Part shown: positions 46,560 to 55,369 of the stretch, one piece after another
How positions within the stretch are numbered: the first letter of the stretch is position 1
Layout of the letters: every line of letters begins with the position of its first letter
Assembly: GCF_025506355.1 (NCBI RefSeq)
Contig: NZ_JANZYP010000022.1
Span: 1 to 64,000 of the forward strand
DNA from: Sphaerisporangium corydalis
GTDB lineage: Bacteria > Actinomycetota > Actinomycetes > Streptosporangiales > Streptosporangiaceae
DNA: 64,000 nt
Direction: 5' to 3'
The notes under the pieces: model-generated
Database searches by the model: none
What the model was told of the DNA's origin: nothing
Seen by the model: the letters and a program-made list of their open reading frames with translations, nothing else
Made by a program: the position numbers and the translations under genes

Positions 46560-46865
46560 GGGCGTGTCCAGTAAACGGCTCTGTCTCTCTTTTGACTCCA
46601 ACTCACTTTCGTTGGTCACCGAGCGTGGGCCAGGGGTGAGTCAATTTAACGGCTGATCTTGGTTGTCGAGTGGTCAGCTGTTGCTCGGGGTAAGACGGCC
46701 CTCGAAGGCGATCTGGAACGCGTTCAGGGGCGCCTTCCAGCGCATAGTCCACCTTTTGCGGCCCTTCCTCGTCGGGTCCAGGCCCATCAGCGCCATGTAG
46801 ATGCACTTGATGGTGGCCTCGTTCGGGAACTGCCCGCAGGCGCAGACGGCCTTGCGGATGAGGTC
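46560..46865 (-). pseudogene. IS256-family transposase 3' fragment
   Basis: Minus-strand coding remnant of about 60 residues (FPNEATIKCIYMALMGLDP, KRWTMRWKAPLNAF) matching the C-terminus of actinobacterial IS256-type transposases, with stop at 46674. The segment 46560-46590 (GGCGTGTCCAGTAAACGGCT) looks like the IS terminal end. It begins 26 bp after the TIR-WD40 stop. The rest of the transposase is missing. Confidence 0.65.
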
Positions 46866-46924
46866 ACCTCCGAGAGGTGGACATGCCTGAGAATGGATCT
46901 CGTTGATCCAGGAAGGTCGTTCAC

Positions 46925-47095
46925 GTGGCAAGGCCCTCGAAGTACAGTCCGGAGTTCAAGATCGATGCCGTGGCGTTGTGGCGCGCTTCTGGCGGGAAGC
47001 GGACGGTGAGGGATGTCGCCGCTGATCTGAACGTCAATACCGAGACGTTGCGGTCGTGGATCTACGCGGCCGAACGCGCCGCGGTGGTCGCGGTA
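46925..47095 (+). pseudogene. IS3-family OrfA (transposase N-terminal HTH) fragment
   Basis: GTG 46925 opens a frame with MARPSKYSPEFKIDAVALWR and VRDVAADLNVNTETLRSW, the N-terminal helix-turn-helix of IS3-type OrfA proteins. Similarity stops near 47095, after which repeat R2 begins. No OrfB follows. Confidence 0.7.
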
Positions 47096-47147
47096 CGTCG
47101 ATGCACATCTGGCGGCCGCCGACCCAGTCGTCGGCCAGGGCGCCTGT

Positions 47148-47311
47148 GGTGGTGTTCAGGTCACGAGGGTCGGTCCGTGCTCGTGGGTGGGTGGTGGTGG
47201 GTTGCGAGTTCTGGGTGGGAAGGACTCGGTTCCCACGACACTGTTCAACGGGTGGGCCAATTGAAGCCGGTGCCTTTTCTTACCCCTGTTCCGGGGAGAG
47301 CGCGTCATCGA
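47148..47311. repeat. Repeat R2 copy 2
   Basis: Nearly identical to 40356-40512 (GTTCAGGTCACGAGGGTCGG, CACGACA-TGTTCAACGGGTG), ending with a mutated copy of the TetR gene's last codons (GAGAGCGCGTCA). The body of a TetR gene is absent. Confidence 0.75.
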
Positions 47312-47357
47312 TGGCTCGGAGAGGACTCGGTGGAGGGCACCGGTCAGTCGCCGTATA

Positions 47358-47574
47358 GGGCGCCGGTTTCGCCGTACCGCACCCCGCCGTTTCGGCGCCT
47401 GATCTAGCGCGTCAAGGTGGCGGGCGGAAGGAATGGAGGGCGGAAGGAAGGGGCGGGCGGTCATGGTGGTGCCCCCACGTCGAGAGCGACGACGTACGGG
47501 TTCATGCGCCTGCACCTGCCGAACGGTAGGCCCTTGGAATTTGGGAAACACTGCCCGAGCCGGAGGCGAGGACC
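47358..47574. repeat. Block X copy and R1 right-end fragment (copy D)
   Basis: Block X at 47358-47438 (GCGCCGGTTTCGCCGTACCG..), then about 85 bp unlike R1, then the R1 right end at about 47525-47574 (GGTAGGCCCTTGGAATTTGG and the terminal repeat ending GGCGAGGACC, one mismatch). A rearranged R1-type unit with its left end lost. Confidence 0.65.
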
Positions 47575-47618
47575 TTTGGGATGGGTCGGGGCCGAAAGGT
47601 CGGGAGTGTCGGCGGGGG

Positions 47619-50165
47619 TTAGATGGGGGGTGGGTCGAAGTCGCAGTCGAGGCGGCGGCGGTCGATCAGGCTGGCCTTGGCGTCGGGGTGTTCGATGCCG
47701 ATGGTCCGCAGGTAGGCGACGCGGGTCTCCTCGGTGAGTCTGCCCGCCTCCTCGTCGGCTCCCAGGACCCGCAGGTCGAGGACGAGGTTGGCCATGCAGG
47801 TGATGGTCAGCGGGTAGTCGGCGCCGAGCAGGGGGCGCAGCCTCAGCAGCGAGTCCTCCCCGAGGGCCCGGGCCTCGTCGTGCGCGCCGAGCGCCGCCAG
47901 GTCGCTGGCGAGGTTGATCGCGCAGGACAGGGAGTAGTGGTGGTCGCGGCCCAGCCGGGCCTCCAGGGCCGCGAGCGCGGCCTCGTTGGTGGCCTTGGCG
48001 GTGCCGGGGTCGCCCATCAGGCGCTGGAGCACCGCCAGGTTGCTGGCGCAGCCGTGGGTGTAGGGGTGGTCGTCGCCGTAGATCTCGCGGTAGCGGCCGA
48101 CCGCGTCCTTGGCGATGTCGTGCGCGGTGTCCAGGTCGCCGGTCTGGCGGAGCACGTTGGACAGGTTGCTGGCGGCGGCCACGGTGTCGGGGTGGGTGTC
48201 GCCCATGAGGCGCTGCAGGCGGGAGTACACGCTCCTGGCCTGTTCCTGCGACTCCTCGAAGGCCCCGGCCCTGCGCAGCGCGATGGACAGGTCCTTGGCG
48301 GTGCGCAGCGTCCAGGGGTGGTCGGGACCGAGTTCCTGCACCCCGTACGCCAGGGCGTCCTCGCCGACGTCGCGCGCCTCGGCGAAGTCGCCGCACAGGC
48401 GCACCGCGCGGGCCAGGCCGTTCCAGGAGCCGAGCACGTCCGCCTGGCTGACGCCCTCGGTCGCGTCGCTCTGCTGCTGGAAGGTGAGCTGGTGCAGTTC
48501 CCTGGCTTCGGTGTACTCGCTGTTCAGGCCGTAGTCGAGCGCCAGGTTGTTCATGATCTGCAGGGTGGCGGGCGCGAGGGCGCCGAACGCCTCCTCGTGG
48601 CGCCGGCGCAGGTCCTCGTCCAGCTCCCTGGCGGCGCGGAAGTCGCCCGCCGCGCGCAGGTCGGCCGCGAACCCGCTGCTCAGCACCAGGGTCTCCGGGT
48701 CGTCGGCCCCCAGCACCTCGGTCATCGTCGTCAGCGTCGAGCTGTCCAGGGCGTAGGCGGCGCGGTATTCGCCGACCTCGCGGACGATGCTGCCGAGATA
48801 GCGCCGGGCGATCAGCACGTCGGGGGAGCTCGGCCCGGACTCCTTGGTCCAGGTCGCGAGGAAGCCCTCGGCGAACGACTTGGCCGACTCGTAGTTGCCC
48901 GAGCGGTACAGGTAGTGGACCAGGTCGCGGGCGGTCTTGCGGACCGCGGGGTTGGTGCAGTCGGCCATCAGCGACGGCCGGATGTGCGCGATCAGGTCGT
49001 TGAACCGCGCCCACTTGGCGGGGTCGTCGGGGTCGATCGGCGCCGCGCCGGCCAGCAGGAGGTGGACCTCGTGCCGGTAGCGGCTCTGCTCCTCATCGTC
49101 GAGCTCCTCGCGCAGCAGCGCCTGCACCAGGCGGTGGACCTGGATGGTGCGGCTGCCGGAGTCGATGTGGGCCAGGGCGAACCGGCCGAGCTCCCTGATC
49201 GCCCTGCTGACCAGGATGGGGTTGGACAGGATGCCGCCGAGCCGGGCGTCGGTGGCCTGGCCGGCCGCGCGCCGGAAGACGTCGCGCGGGATCGGCTCGG
49301 GGCCGAAGAAGGCGCAGCAGCGCAGGACGGTGACCGCCTCGGGCAGCCGGGCGCGGAGCTGGGACACCGAAAGGCCCCAGGCCGCCGTCATCGACAGCGG
49401 GTACTCCGAGGGCTTGCTCTCGGCGAGCAGCAGGCGGGTCTGCTCGGCGAGCAGCCGCAGGTACTCCTCGACGGAGATGCCGGTCTCGGCCTGCAGGGCG
49501 CCGGCCTGTTCCAGGGCCAGGGGCAGGTCGCCGAGCTGCTCGGCGAGCCGGTCGGCCTCGCCGGCGTCGATGGACCTGGAGACCCGCTTGCCGAGGAACT
49601 CGGTGCTCTCGTTGCGGCTGAAGACGTCGACGGCGACCGTGCGCACGACGCCCTGCCAGCGGTGGTTGCGCGAGGTGACCAGGACGTGGCCCGGGCCGTG
49701 CGGGATGACGTCGCTGATGTCCTCGGGCTGGTCGGCGTTGTCGAAGATCAGCAGCCAGCGGGAGTACGGCTCGCCCCGGCGCAGCGCGTCCAGGACCGCC
49801 GCCGCGGCGTCCTCGATGCCGGTGCCGACCGCGACCGGCAGGCCGAGGTAGGGCGCGAGGCCGGCCAGCGAGGACTTCACCAGGACGGGCTGGTCGGCGG
49901 GGATCCACCAGACGACGTCGTAGTCGGAGCGGTAACGGTAGGCGTACTCCACGGCGACCTGCGTCTTGCCGACGCCGCCGAAGCCGTGCAGCGCGTGCGG
50001 GACGACGGCGGTGACGTCGGAGGAGCTGCCGGTGGAGATGTCGGCGCGCAGCCGCGTGAGCAGCTCCTCGCGGCCGGTGAAGTTGACGTTGCGGAAGGGG
50101 ACCTTGCCCCAGACCTCGGGTGCCTCAGAGGCGCGGCCCGGCTTCCGCGCCGAATCCACCGTCAC
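47619..50165 (-). CDS. fxsT: NB-ARC ATPase with tetratricopeptide repeats (FxsT-like, FxSxx-COOH system)
   Basis: An 848-residue STAND-type protein. The start region [18 protein letters not shown] is typical of the FxsT family; the NB-ARC ATPase has Walker A in [18 protein letters not shown] and Walker [11 protein letters not shown] winged-helix region follows and, from about residue 430, ten or so Kinesin-light-chain-type TPRs ([20 protein letters not shown]). GTG 50165 is selected by GGAGG seven bases upstream. It is divergent from an FxsA-like peptide gene, which supports the FxS assignment. Likely a sensor or regulator that oligomerises on binding a signal. Confidence 0.85.
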   Translation of the reverse strand: MTVDSARKPGRASEAPEVWGKVPFRNVNFTGREELLTRLRADISTGSSSDVTAVVPHALHGFGGVGKTQVAVEYAYRYRSDYDVVWWIPADQPVLVKSSLAGLAPYLGLPVAVGTGIEDAAAAVLDALRRGEPYSRWLLIFDNADQPEDISDVIPHGPGHVLVTSRNHRWQGVVRTVAVDVFSRNESTEFLGKRVSRSIDAGEADRLAEQLGDLPLALEQAGALQAETGISVEEYLRLLAEQTRLLLAESKPSEYPLSMTAAWGLSVSQLRARLPEAVTVLRCCAFFGPEPIPRDVFRRAAGQATDARLGGILSNPILVSRAIRELGRFALAHIDSGSRTIQVHRLVQALLREELDDEEQSRYRHEVHLLLAGAAPIDPDDPAKWARFNDLIAHIRPSLMADCTNPAVRKTARDLVHYLYRSGNYESAKSFAEGFLATWTKESGPSSPDVLIARRYLGSIVREVGEYRAAYALDSSTLTTMTEVLGADDPETLVLSSGFAADLRAAGDFRAARELDEDLRRRHEEAFGALAPATLQIMNNLALDYGLNSEYTEARELHQLTFQQQSDATEGVSQADVLGSWNGLARAVRLCGDFAEARDVGEDALAYGVQELGPDHPWTLRTAKDLSIALRRAGAFEESQEQARSVYSRLQRLMGDTHPDTVAAASNLSNVLRQTGDLDTAHDIAKDAVGRYREIYGDDHPYTHGCASNLAVLQRLMGDPGTAKATNEAALAALEARLGRDHHYSLSCAINLASDLAALGAHDEARALGEDSLLRLRPLLGADYPLTITCMANLVLDLRVLGADEEAGRLTEETRVAYLRTIGIEHPDAKASLIDRRRLDCDFDPPPI

Positions 50166-50471
50166 GTCGCCGCCTCCACGTTCTCGTGCTCGTTCCAGCT
50201 CGCTATTCACGCATCCTAAAGGCTTTTTCGCCGGAGCAGGCAACGCGACTCCCCTTGCCTGTCCCGGTGGCCCGCCACCGTCGTACGTGATGAGCATCGC
50301 ATGGTATTACGGATGGCCGGAAACTGGCGATTGATACTGCGAATGCGCGATGAGATCATGAGATCACGGCCGGACGCTCCGGCCCACAGGTTCCAGGTAG
50401 TCGTATCCAGGGAATTGTGAGTAGTAATAGCTGTTTAGGCTGTATGTCGTGTTTGATGGGCAAGGAGCCTC
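50166..50471. other. Divergent fxsT-fxsA control region
   Basis: 306 bp with no gene. TTGTGA (50415-50420) and TAGGCT (50436-50441) could form a promoter for fxsA, but with a short 15-bp spacer. The segment is AT-richer than its neighbours (AGTAGTAATAGCTGTTTAGG). Confidence 0.35.
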
Positions 50472-50675
50472 ATGAGTGGCGAACCGACCGAATCCGATGG
50501 CCTCCTGGACGTGAGCGGCCTGTCGCTCGCCGACCTCGACGACGCCGACCAGTCGGCCCTCGCGAGGGCCCTGCGCCGCCTGGTCGAGGTCGGCGAGGGG
50601 GATCTGGAGCCGTTCGCCGGATTCAGTCAGAGCATCGACCGCGGCACCGAGCCGAGCGATCGTCACCCGAAGTAG
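50472..50675 (+). CDS. fxsA: FxsA-like (FxSxx-COOH) precursor peptide, extended form
   Basis: A 67-residue peptide: acidic start, LLDVSGLSLADLDDADQS, the helical ALARALRRLVEV, then EPFAGFSQSI. This matches the leader and core layout of FxSxx-COOH precursors, whose last five residues are normally F-x-S-x-x. Here the Ser is shifted (F-S-Q-S-I) and a 12-residue tail DRGTEPSDRHPK follows. ATG 50472 has AAGGAG four bases upstream. It is divergent from fxsT and just before SIR2 and nSTAND1 genes. Its likely maturases are the fxsB-HExxH pair at 27.8-30.5 kb. Confidence 0.65.
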   Translation: MSGEPTESDGLLDVSGLSLADLDDADQSALARALRRLVEVGEGDLEPFAGFSQSIDRGTEPSDRHPK

Positions 50676-50825
50676 GTGGTCATGGCGCATCCCTGGACGA
50701 GGTCACCGCCGCCCTCGCCGGACACGGCCCGCACCTGCGCGCGGAACGGGCTTGACCGCCACAATAGAGTCGTGCGACGTCATGGTCCGTCACGGGCCGA
50801 TCGGTCGTGCGAGGTGGTGCCATCG

Positions 50826-51719
50826 GTGGACGAGTCCGACTGGAGAAGGCTGACCCGGCAGCTGGAGACGGGGGAGTGCACGCCGTTCCTCGGCGCCGGC
50901 GCCTGCCACGGCACGCTTCCCACCGGGGGCGAGCTCAGCCGCGCCTGGGCCGCCAAGTACGACTATCCGTTCATCGACGGCGACAACCTCGCCCGGGTGA
51001 TGCAGTACGCGGCGGCCGACATCAAGGACGCCGTGACCCTGAAGCGGGAGGTCTGCGACCACCTGCTCGCCGCCGGGCGCCCGGACTTCACCCGGGACGG
51101 CGAAATACATTCGTTCCTCGCCCGATTTCCCATACCCGTTTTTCTCACCACTAATTACGACGACTTTCTCGTCGAGGGTTTACGCGCCCGGAACAAGACC
51201 CCCCATCCGGCCATCTGTCCCTGGCACGACGGGCTGCCCTATGACAGGAAACTCTTCGAGCGTGGCGCGGGGCTGCGTCCCGAGGTGGCGCGGCCGGTGG
51301 TCTATCATCTTCACGGGAGCGTGGAGCGTCCGGACTCACTCGTCCTGACCGAGGACGACTACCTCGAATTCCTGGTGCACATGACGGCGGCGCGCACGCG
51401 CAACAACCGGCAGATCATGCCGCCCGCCATTCTCGACGCACTGGCGAATCGACCGCTTTTGTTCATAGGCTATAGCCTTCAGGACTGGACGTTTCGGGTG
51501 TTATTCCATGGACTCATCAGTCGATACCCGGCCATTCGCCGCCGACGCCATGTCAGCGTCCAGTTACCGCCTCCGGGCGACCACATGAAGACCGGCGCCA
51601 CCGAGCGCGCCAAGATGTATCTCGGCCGGTACTTCGACGGCTGGGACATCTCCATCTTCTGGGGCTCCGCGCAGGAGTTCTGCGGCGAGCTCGGCCGGCG
51701 GATGGGCACGGCGCCGTGA
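50826..51719 (+). CDS. SIR2-like domain protein
   Basis: A 297-residue protein with a SIR2-like NAD-binding fold of the type found in bacterial immune systems. Visible: TPFLGAGACHG near residue 17 (nucleotide loop), FLTTNYDDFLVEG (about 115), YHLHGSVERP with the candidate catalytic His (about 160) and FIGYSLQDW (about 220). Such domains degrade NAD+ in several anti-phage systems; activity here is inferred. GTG 50826 is preceded by GAGGTGG; GTGs at 50814 and 50817 are alternatives. Its stop overlaps the nSTAND1 start (GTGA). Confidence 0.85.
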   Translation: MDESDWRRLTRQLETGECTPFLGAGACHGTLPTGGELSRAWAAKYDYPFIDGDNLARVMQYAAADIKDAVTLKREVCDHLLAAGRPDFTRDGEIHSFLARFPIPVFLTTNYDDFLVEGLRARNKTPHPAICPWHDGLPYDRKLFERGAGLRPEVARPVVYHLHGSVERPDSLVLTEDDYLEFLVHMTAARTRNNRQIMPPAILDALANRPLLFIGYSLQDWTFRVLFHGLISRYPAIRRRRHVSVQLPPPGDHMKTGATERAKMYLGRYFDGWDISIFWGSAQEFCGELGRRMGTAP

Positions 51720-53731
51720 TCTCCTCCGCGCTCGCGCCCAGCGACGCCGGCCCCGAGCCGTACGTCGGGCTGCGCTCCTACACCGGGGACGACCGGGAAC
51801 GTTTCTTCGGCCGGGTACGCGACGCTTACGAGATCTCCGTGCTGTGGCAGGCGAACCGGCTCACCGTCCTGTACGGCCCCTCGGGGGTCGGCAAGACCTC
51901 CGTCCTGCAGGCCGGCGTCCTCCCGCTGCTGGACCCCGCCCGCGTGGAGGCGCTGCCGGTGGGGCGCCTGTCCCACGGGTCGGCCTTCCCGCTGGCCGCG
52001 CTGCCCGAGCGCAACCCGTTCACCTTCGCCCTGTTGTCGTCCTGGGCCCCCGAGGTCGCGCCGACACGGCTGTCGGGGCTGACGGTCGGCGAGTTCCTGC
52101 GGCGGCGCGGCGGCCGGGTGGACCGGTACGGGGACCCGATGCCCCGCCTGGTGGCCATCGACCAGGCCGAGGAGCTCTTCTTCGACTTCCCGAGCCGCCA
52201 GGGCCACCGCGAGCCGTTCATCAGGGAACTGGTGAACGCCCTGGACGAGGACCCCGAGCTGCGGCTGCTGATCTCGATACGCGAGGACTTCCTCGCCGGG
52301 ATCCTGCCCCACGAGCGCGACCTCGGCCGGGACGCCGCCGCCATGGTGGGGCTCACCTCGTTCGACCAGGAGACGGCGCTCGAGGCCATCCGCGGCCCGC
52401 TCGCCGGCACCGGCCGCTCGTTCGCCACCGGGGCCGCCGAGAAGCTGGTCGAGGACCTGCGCACCATCACGCTGCGCGGCGCGGGCGAGACGAGCACGGT
52501 GGTCGTGGACGCCGTCGAGCCGGTCCAGCTCCAGGTGGTCTGCTCCACGCTGTGGAAGTCCCTGCCCGAGGACATGGCGGTCATCACCCGCGAGTACGTC
52601 GAGCGGCACGCCGACGTGGACCGGTCGCTGGCCGGGTTCTACGACCAGGCGATCACCGAGGTCGCCGCCGACCACGACGTCCCCGCCGGGGACCTGCGCG
52701 CGTGGGTGCGCGCCACGTTCGTGACCGAGCTCGGCACGCGCGGCACCGCCTACCAGGGGCAGACGCGGACGGCGGGCATGTCCAACGACGTGGTCCGCGC
52801 CCTGGTCGACCGGCACGTGCTGAAGACCGAGATGCGCTCGGGGTCGCGCTGGTGCGAGCTGCAGCACGACCGGCTGATCCCGCCCGTCACGCGGACCGAA
52901 GGCCCCGCCGGGGCCGGTCCCGCGCCCGCCGAGGCCGCGCCCCTCACGGCCACCGCCTACCTGCGCGGCGCCGAGCAGGCGCTCGCCGACGGACGGTTCG
53001 CCCTGGCCGAGCGGCTGGCGGACAAGGCCAAGAGGGCGTGCGGCGACGACGAGCCCCGGGTGCGCGCCGAGATCGAGTCGTTCCTCGGCAACATCGCCCA
53101 CGAGCTCGGCCAGTGGGACACCGCCGAGCGCCACTACCGCCTGGCCGCCCGCCTGTACGAGATGCTGCGCGACCCGGCGGCCGTGGGCCGCCTGCTGGCC
53201 GCCGTGGGCCGGCTCCTGCTGCACCAGGGGCACGGCGCGGAGGCGATCGGCGAGCTGCGCGCCGCCGTTCAGCGGGTGCCAGGCGACCTGACCGTGCAGA
53301 CCGAGCTGGCCCGCGCGGTGTGGGCCGAGGGCAGCCCGGGGGCGGCGCTGTCCATCCTCAGCGGGGTGCTGGCCGTCGACGGGAGCGACCCCGGGGCGGT
53401 CATGGCGCGCGGCCAGATCCTGGCCGACCTCGGCGACGCGACCGGCGCGCTGCGTGATCTGGACCAGGTGCGCCGGCACGCCGATCCGGCGGCGCTCGCC
53501 GCCCGCGCGCTCGCGCTCGCGGCCCTGGGGCGGCCGGAGGAGGCCGCCGCCGAGGCTGGGGCGGTCCTCGCGGGGGCCGGGGAGCACGGCCCCGCCCTCC
53601 ACTTCGCCGCCCGCGCCCTGTGGCTGCTGGACGACCGGGCCGCCGCCGAGGCGGCCGTCCGCCGCGCGGGCGCCGCCACCCGGCCGCCGCTCACCCCCTA
53701 CCAGCGCGAGATCCTCGCCCTCCTGCGCTGA
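51716..53731 (+). CDS. nSTAND1 NTPase with C-terminal TPR repeats
   Basis: A 671-residue STAND-type ATPase of the nSTAND1 family. PYVGLRSYTGDDRERFFGR opens the domain; Walker A is LYGPSGVGKTSVLQAG (about residue 55), Walker B LVAIDQAEELFF (about 145), and sensor ISIREDFL (about 185). A helical region ends near residue 395 (CELQHDRLIPPV), then TPR-like helices fill 420-670. It is coupled to the SIR2 gene by a 4-base overlap, so it is probably the sensor that triggers the SIR2 effector. Confidence 0.88.
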   Translation: MISSALAPSDAGPEPYVGLRSYTGDDRERFFGRVRDAYEISVLWQANRLTVLYGPSGVGKTSVLQAGVLPLLDPARVEALPVGRLSHGSAFPLAALPERNPFTFALLSSWAPEVAPTRLSGLTVGEFLRRRGGRVDRYGDPMPRLVAIDQAEELFFDFPSRQGHREPFIRELVNALDEDPELRLLISIREDFLAGILPHERDLGRDAAAMVGLTSFDQETALEAIRGPLAGTGRSFATGAAEKLVEDLRTITLRGAGETSTVVVDAVEPVQLQVVCSTLWKSLPEDMAVITREYVERHADVDRSLAGFYDQAITEVAADHDVPAGDLRAWVRATFVTELGTRGTAYQGQTRTAGMSNDVVRALVDRHVLKTEMRSGSRWCELQHDRLIPPVTRTEGPAGAGPAPAEAAPLTATAYLRGAEQALADGRFALAERLADKAKRACGDDEPRVRAEIESFLGNIAHELGQWDTAERHYRLAARLYEMLRDPAAVGRLLAAVGRLLLHQGHGAEAIGELRAAVQRVPGDLTVQTELARAVWAEGSPGAALSILSGVLAVDGSDPGAVMARGQILADLGDATGALRDLDQVRRHADPAALAARALALAALGRPEEAAAEAGAVLAGAGEHGPALHFAARALWLLDDRAAAEAAVRRAGAATRPPLTPYQREILALLR

Positions 53732-53823
53732 CCGCCGCGGACGGCCTCACCCAGCCGTACGAGGGTCAGGCGGCGCGGAGGTGAGATCGCCGAGCGGGCC
53801 GGTCTCAGGAGCCGGGAAGGCGG

Positions 53824-55263
53824 TCAGCGGCCGGAGATGAGGTTGGCGAGGCGGGCGTAGGCGGAGGTGCGGGCCGACCGCGCCCCCTCGTGGCGGTCGG
53901 CGGCGCGGAACAGCGTGTAGATCGCCTGCACGCCGAGCCAGCGCAGCGGCTCAGGCTCCCATTGGCGCACCCGCCGTCCCACCCACGGCAGCGCGGTCAG
54001 CTCGGTCTCCCGCCGCAGTACCAGGTCGCGGAGCGTGCGCCCGGCCAGGTTGGTGGTGGTGACGCCGCTGCCGACGTACCCTCCCGCCCAGCCGAGCCCG
54101 GTCGTGTGGTCCAGGTGGACGGTGGAGCACCAGTCGCGGGGCACGCCGAGCACCCCGCACCACGAGTGCTGGATCCTCGCCCCGGCGGTGGCGGGGAACA
54201 GCGTGACCATGATCTGCCGCAGCGCGGCGACGGTCCTCGGCTGGGTGGCGCCGCGCTCGTCGGTGCGCGAGCCGAACCGGTACGGCACCCCGCGCCCGCC
54301 GATCGCGATGCGGTCGTCGGCGGTCCGCTGGACGTAGCAGTACGCGTGCGCCTCGTCGCCGAGCAGTTCCCGCTCCCGCCAGCCGATCTCGTCCCACACC
54401 TGGGCGGGCAGCGGCTCGGTGACGATCATCGAGCTGTTCATCGGCAGCCACTGCCGGTGCTGTCCCTTGATGCTCGCGGTGAAGCCCTCGGTGGCCCGGA
54501 TGACGTATTCGGCGGAGACGGTGCCCCGGTCGGTGACGGCCGCCGCCCCGCCCTTGCCGCCGGCCTCGCGGGGACGGATCTCGGTGACCGTGGTGCCCTC
54601 GAAGACGTCGACGCCGAGCGCGGCCACGGCGCGGGCCAGGCCGACCGCCAGCTTGGCCGGCTGGATGCGGGCGCAGTGCGGGCTGTAGGTGGCCGAGATC
54701 GCCCCGGCGACGCGGATGCGGTCCTCGCGCTCCGACCTGCTGAGAAGCCGCATGTCGTGTTCGGCGAAGCCCCACGTCCGCAGGTCCTCGAGCTCGGCGC
54801 GCAGCCGGCGGTCCTGCGCGGGGTTGGTCGCGACGTGGACCAGGCCGCCCTTGCGCACGTCGGCGTCGACGCCCTCGGCGCGGGCGACCTCGATCACCTC
54901 GTCCACGGCGGAGAACATGGCGTGCTGGAGGTCGATCATCGCCTGGCGCCCGCGAGCGGCGGCGTGCCGCTCCCGCGACCCGGCGAACTCGGCCGACAGC
55001 CAGCCGCCGTTGCGCCCCGAGGCGCCGAACCCGGCGAACTCCCGCTCCAGGATCGCGATCCGCAGGCCGGGGTCGGCCTTCTTCAGGTAGTACGCGGTCC
55101 ACAGGCCGGTGTACCCGCCGCCCACGATCGCCACGTCGTACTCGCGCGGCCCCGGAAGGGCGGCGCGGCGGTCGGGCTCGCCGATCTGCCGGTACCAGAA
55201 CGACACCCCGCCGTTGGCGAAGTCGCCGGTCAACGGGGTGCCGTTCAGTCCATCGCCGCTCAT
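53824..55263 (-). CDS. FAD-dependent oxidoreductase (DAO family)
   Basis: A 479-residue flavoprotein of the D-amino-acid-oxidase-like superfamily, related to PuuB/GabB-type amine oxidases. The N-terminal FAD motif is VAIVGGGYTGLWTAYYL (about residue 40), followed by GASGRNGGWLS; the C-terminal GLGWAGGYVGSGVTTTNLAG closes the FAD site. Substrate unknown. ATG 55263 is set by GGAGGAG; the open frame reaches 55323. A single gene, convergent with the nSTAND1 gene. Confidence 0.9.
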   Translation of the reverse strand: MSGDGLNGTPLTGDFANGGVSFWYRQIGEPDRRAALPGPREYDVAIVGGGYTGLWTAYYLKKADPGLRIAILEREFAGFGASGRNGGWLSAEFAGSRERHAAARGRQAMIDLQHAMFSAVDEVIEVARAEGVDADVRKGGLVHVATNPAQDRRLRAELEDLRTWGFAEHDMRLLSRSEREDRIRVAGAISATYSPHCARIQPAKLAVGLARAVAALGVDVFEGTTVTEIRPREAGGKGGAAAVTDRGTVSAEYVIRATEGFTASIKGQHRQWLPMNSSMIVTEPLPAQVWDEIGWRERELLGDEAHAYCYVQRTADDRIAIGGRGVPYRFGSRTDERGATQPRTVAALRQIMVTLFPATAGARIQHSWCGVLGVPRDWCSTVHLDHTTGLGWAGGYVGSGVTTTNLAGRTLRDLVLRRETELTALPWVGRRVRQWEPEPLRWLGVQAIYTLFRAADRHEGARSARTSAYARLANLISGR

Positions 55264-55369
55264 CTGTTCTCCTCCGCCGGCCGGGTGTGCCACGTGGCCC
55301 CAAAAACCGACAGGTAGCACCATACCCGGCGGAGGAGCGGCGGGTACGGCCCTCAGAGCGGTACGGCCC

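Noticed and set aside
47433-50219. 928-codon open frame on the plus strand opposite fxsT
   Set aside because: It is the antisense shadow of a well-supported NB-ARC/TPR gene; composition is Gly/Val/Arg-rich without domains.
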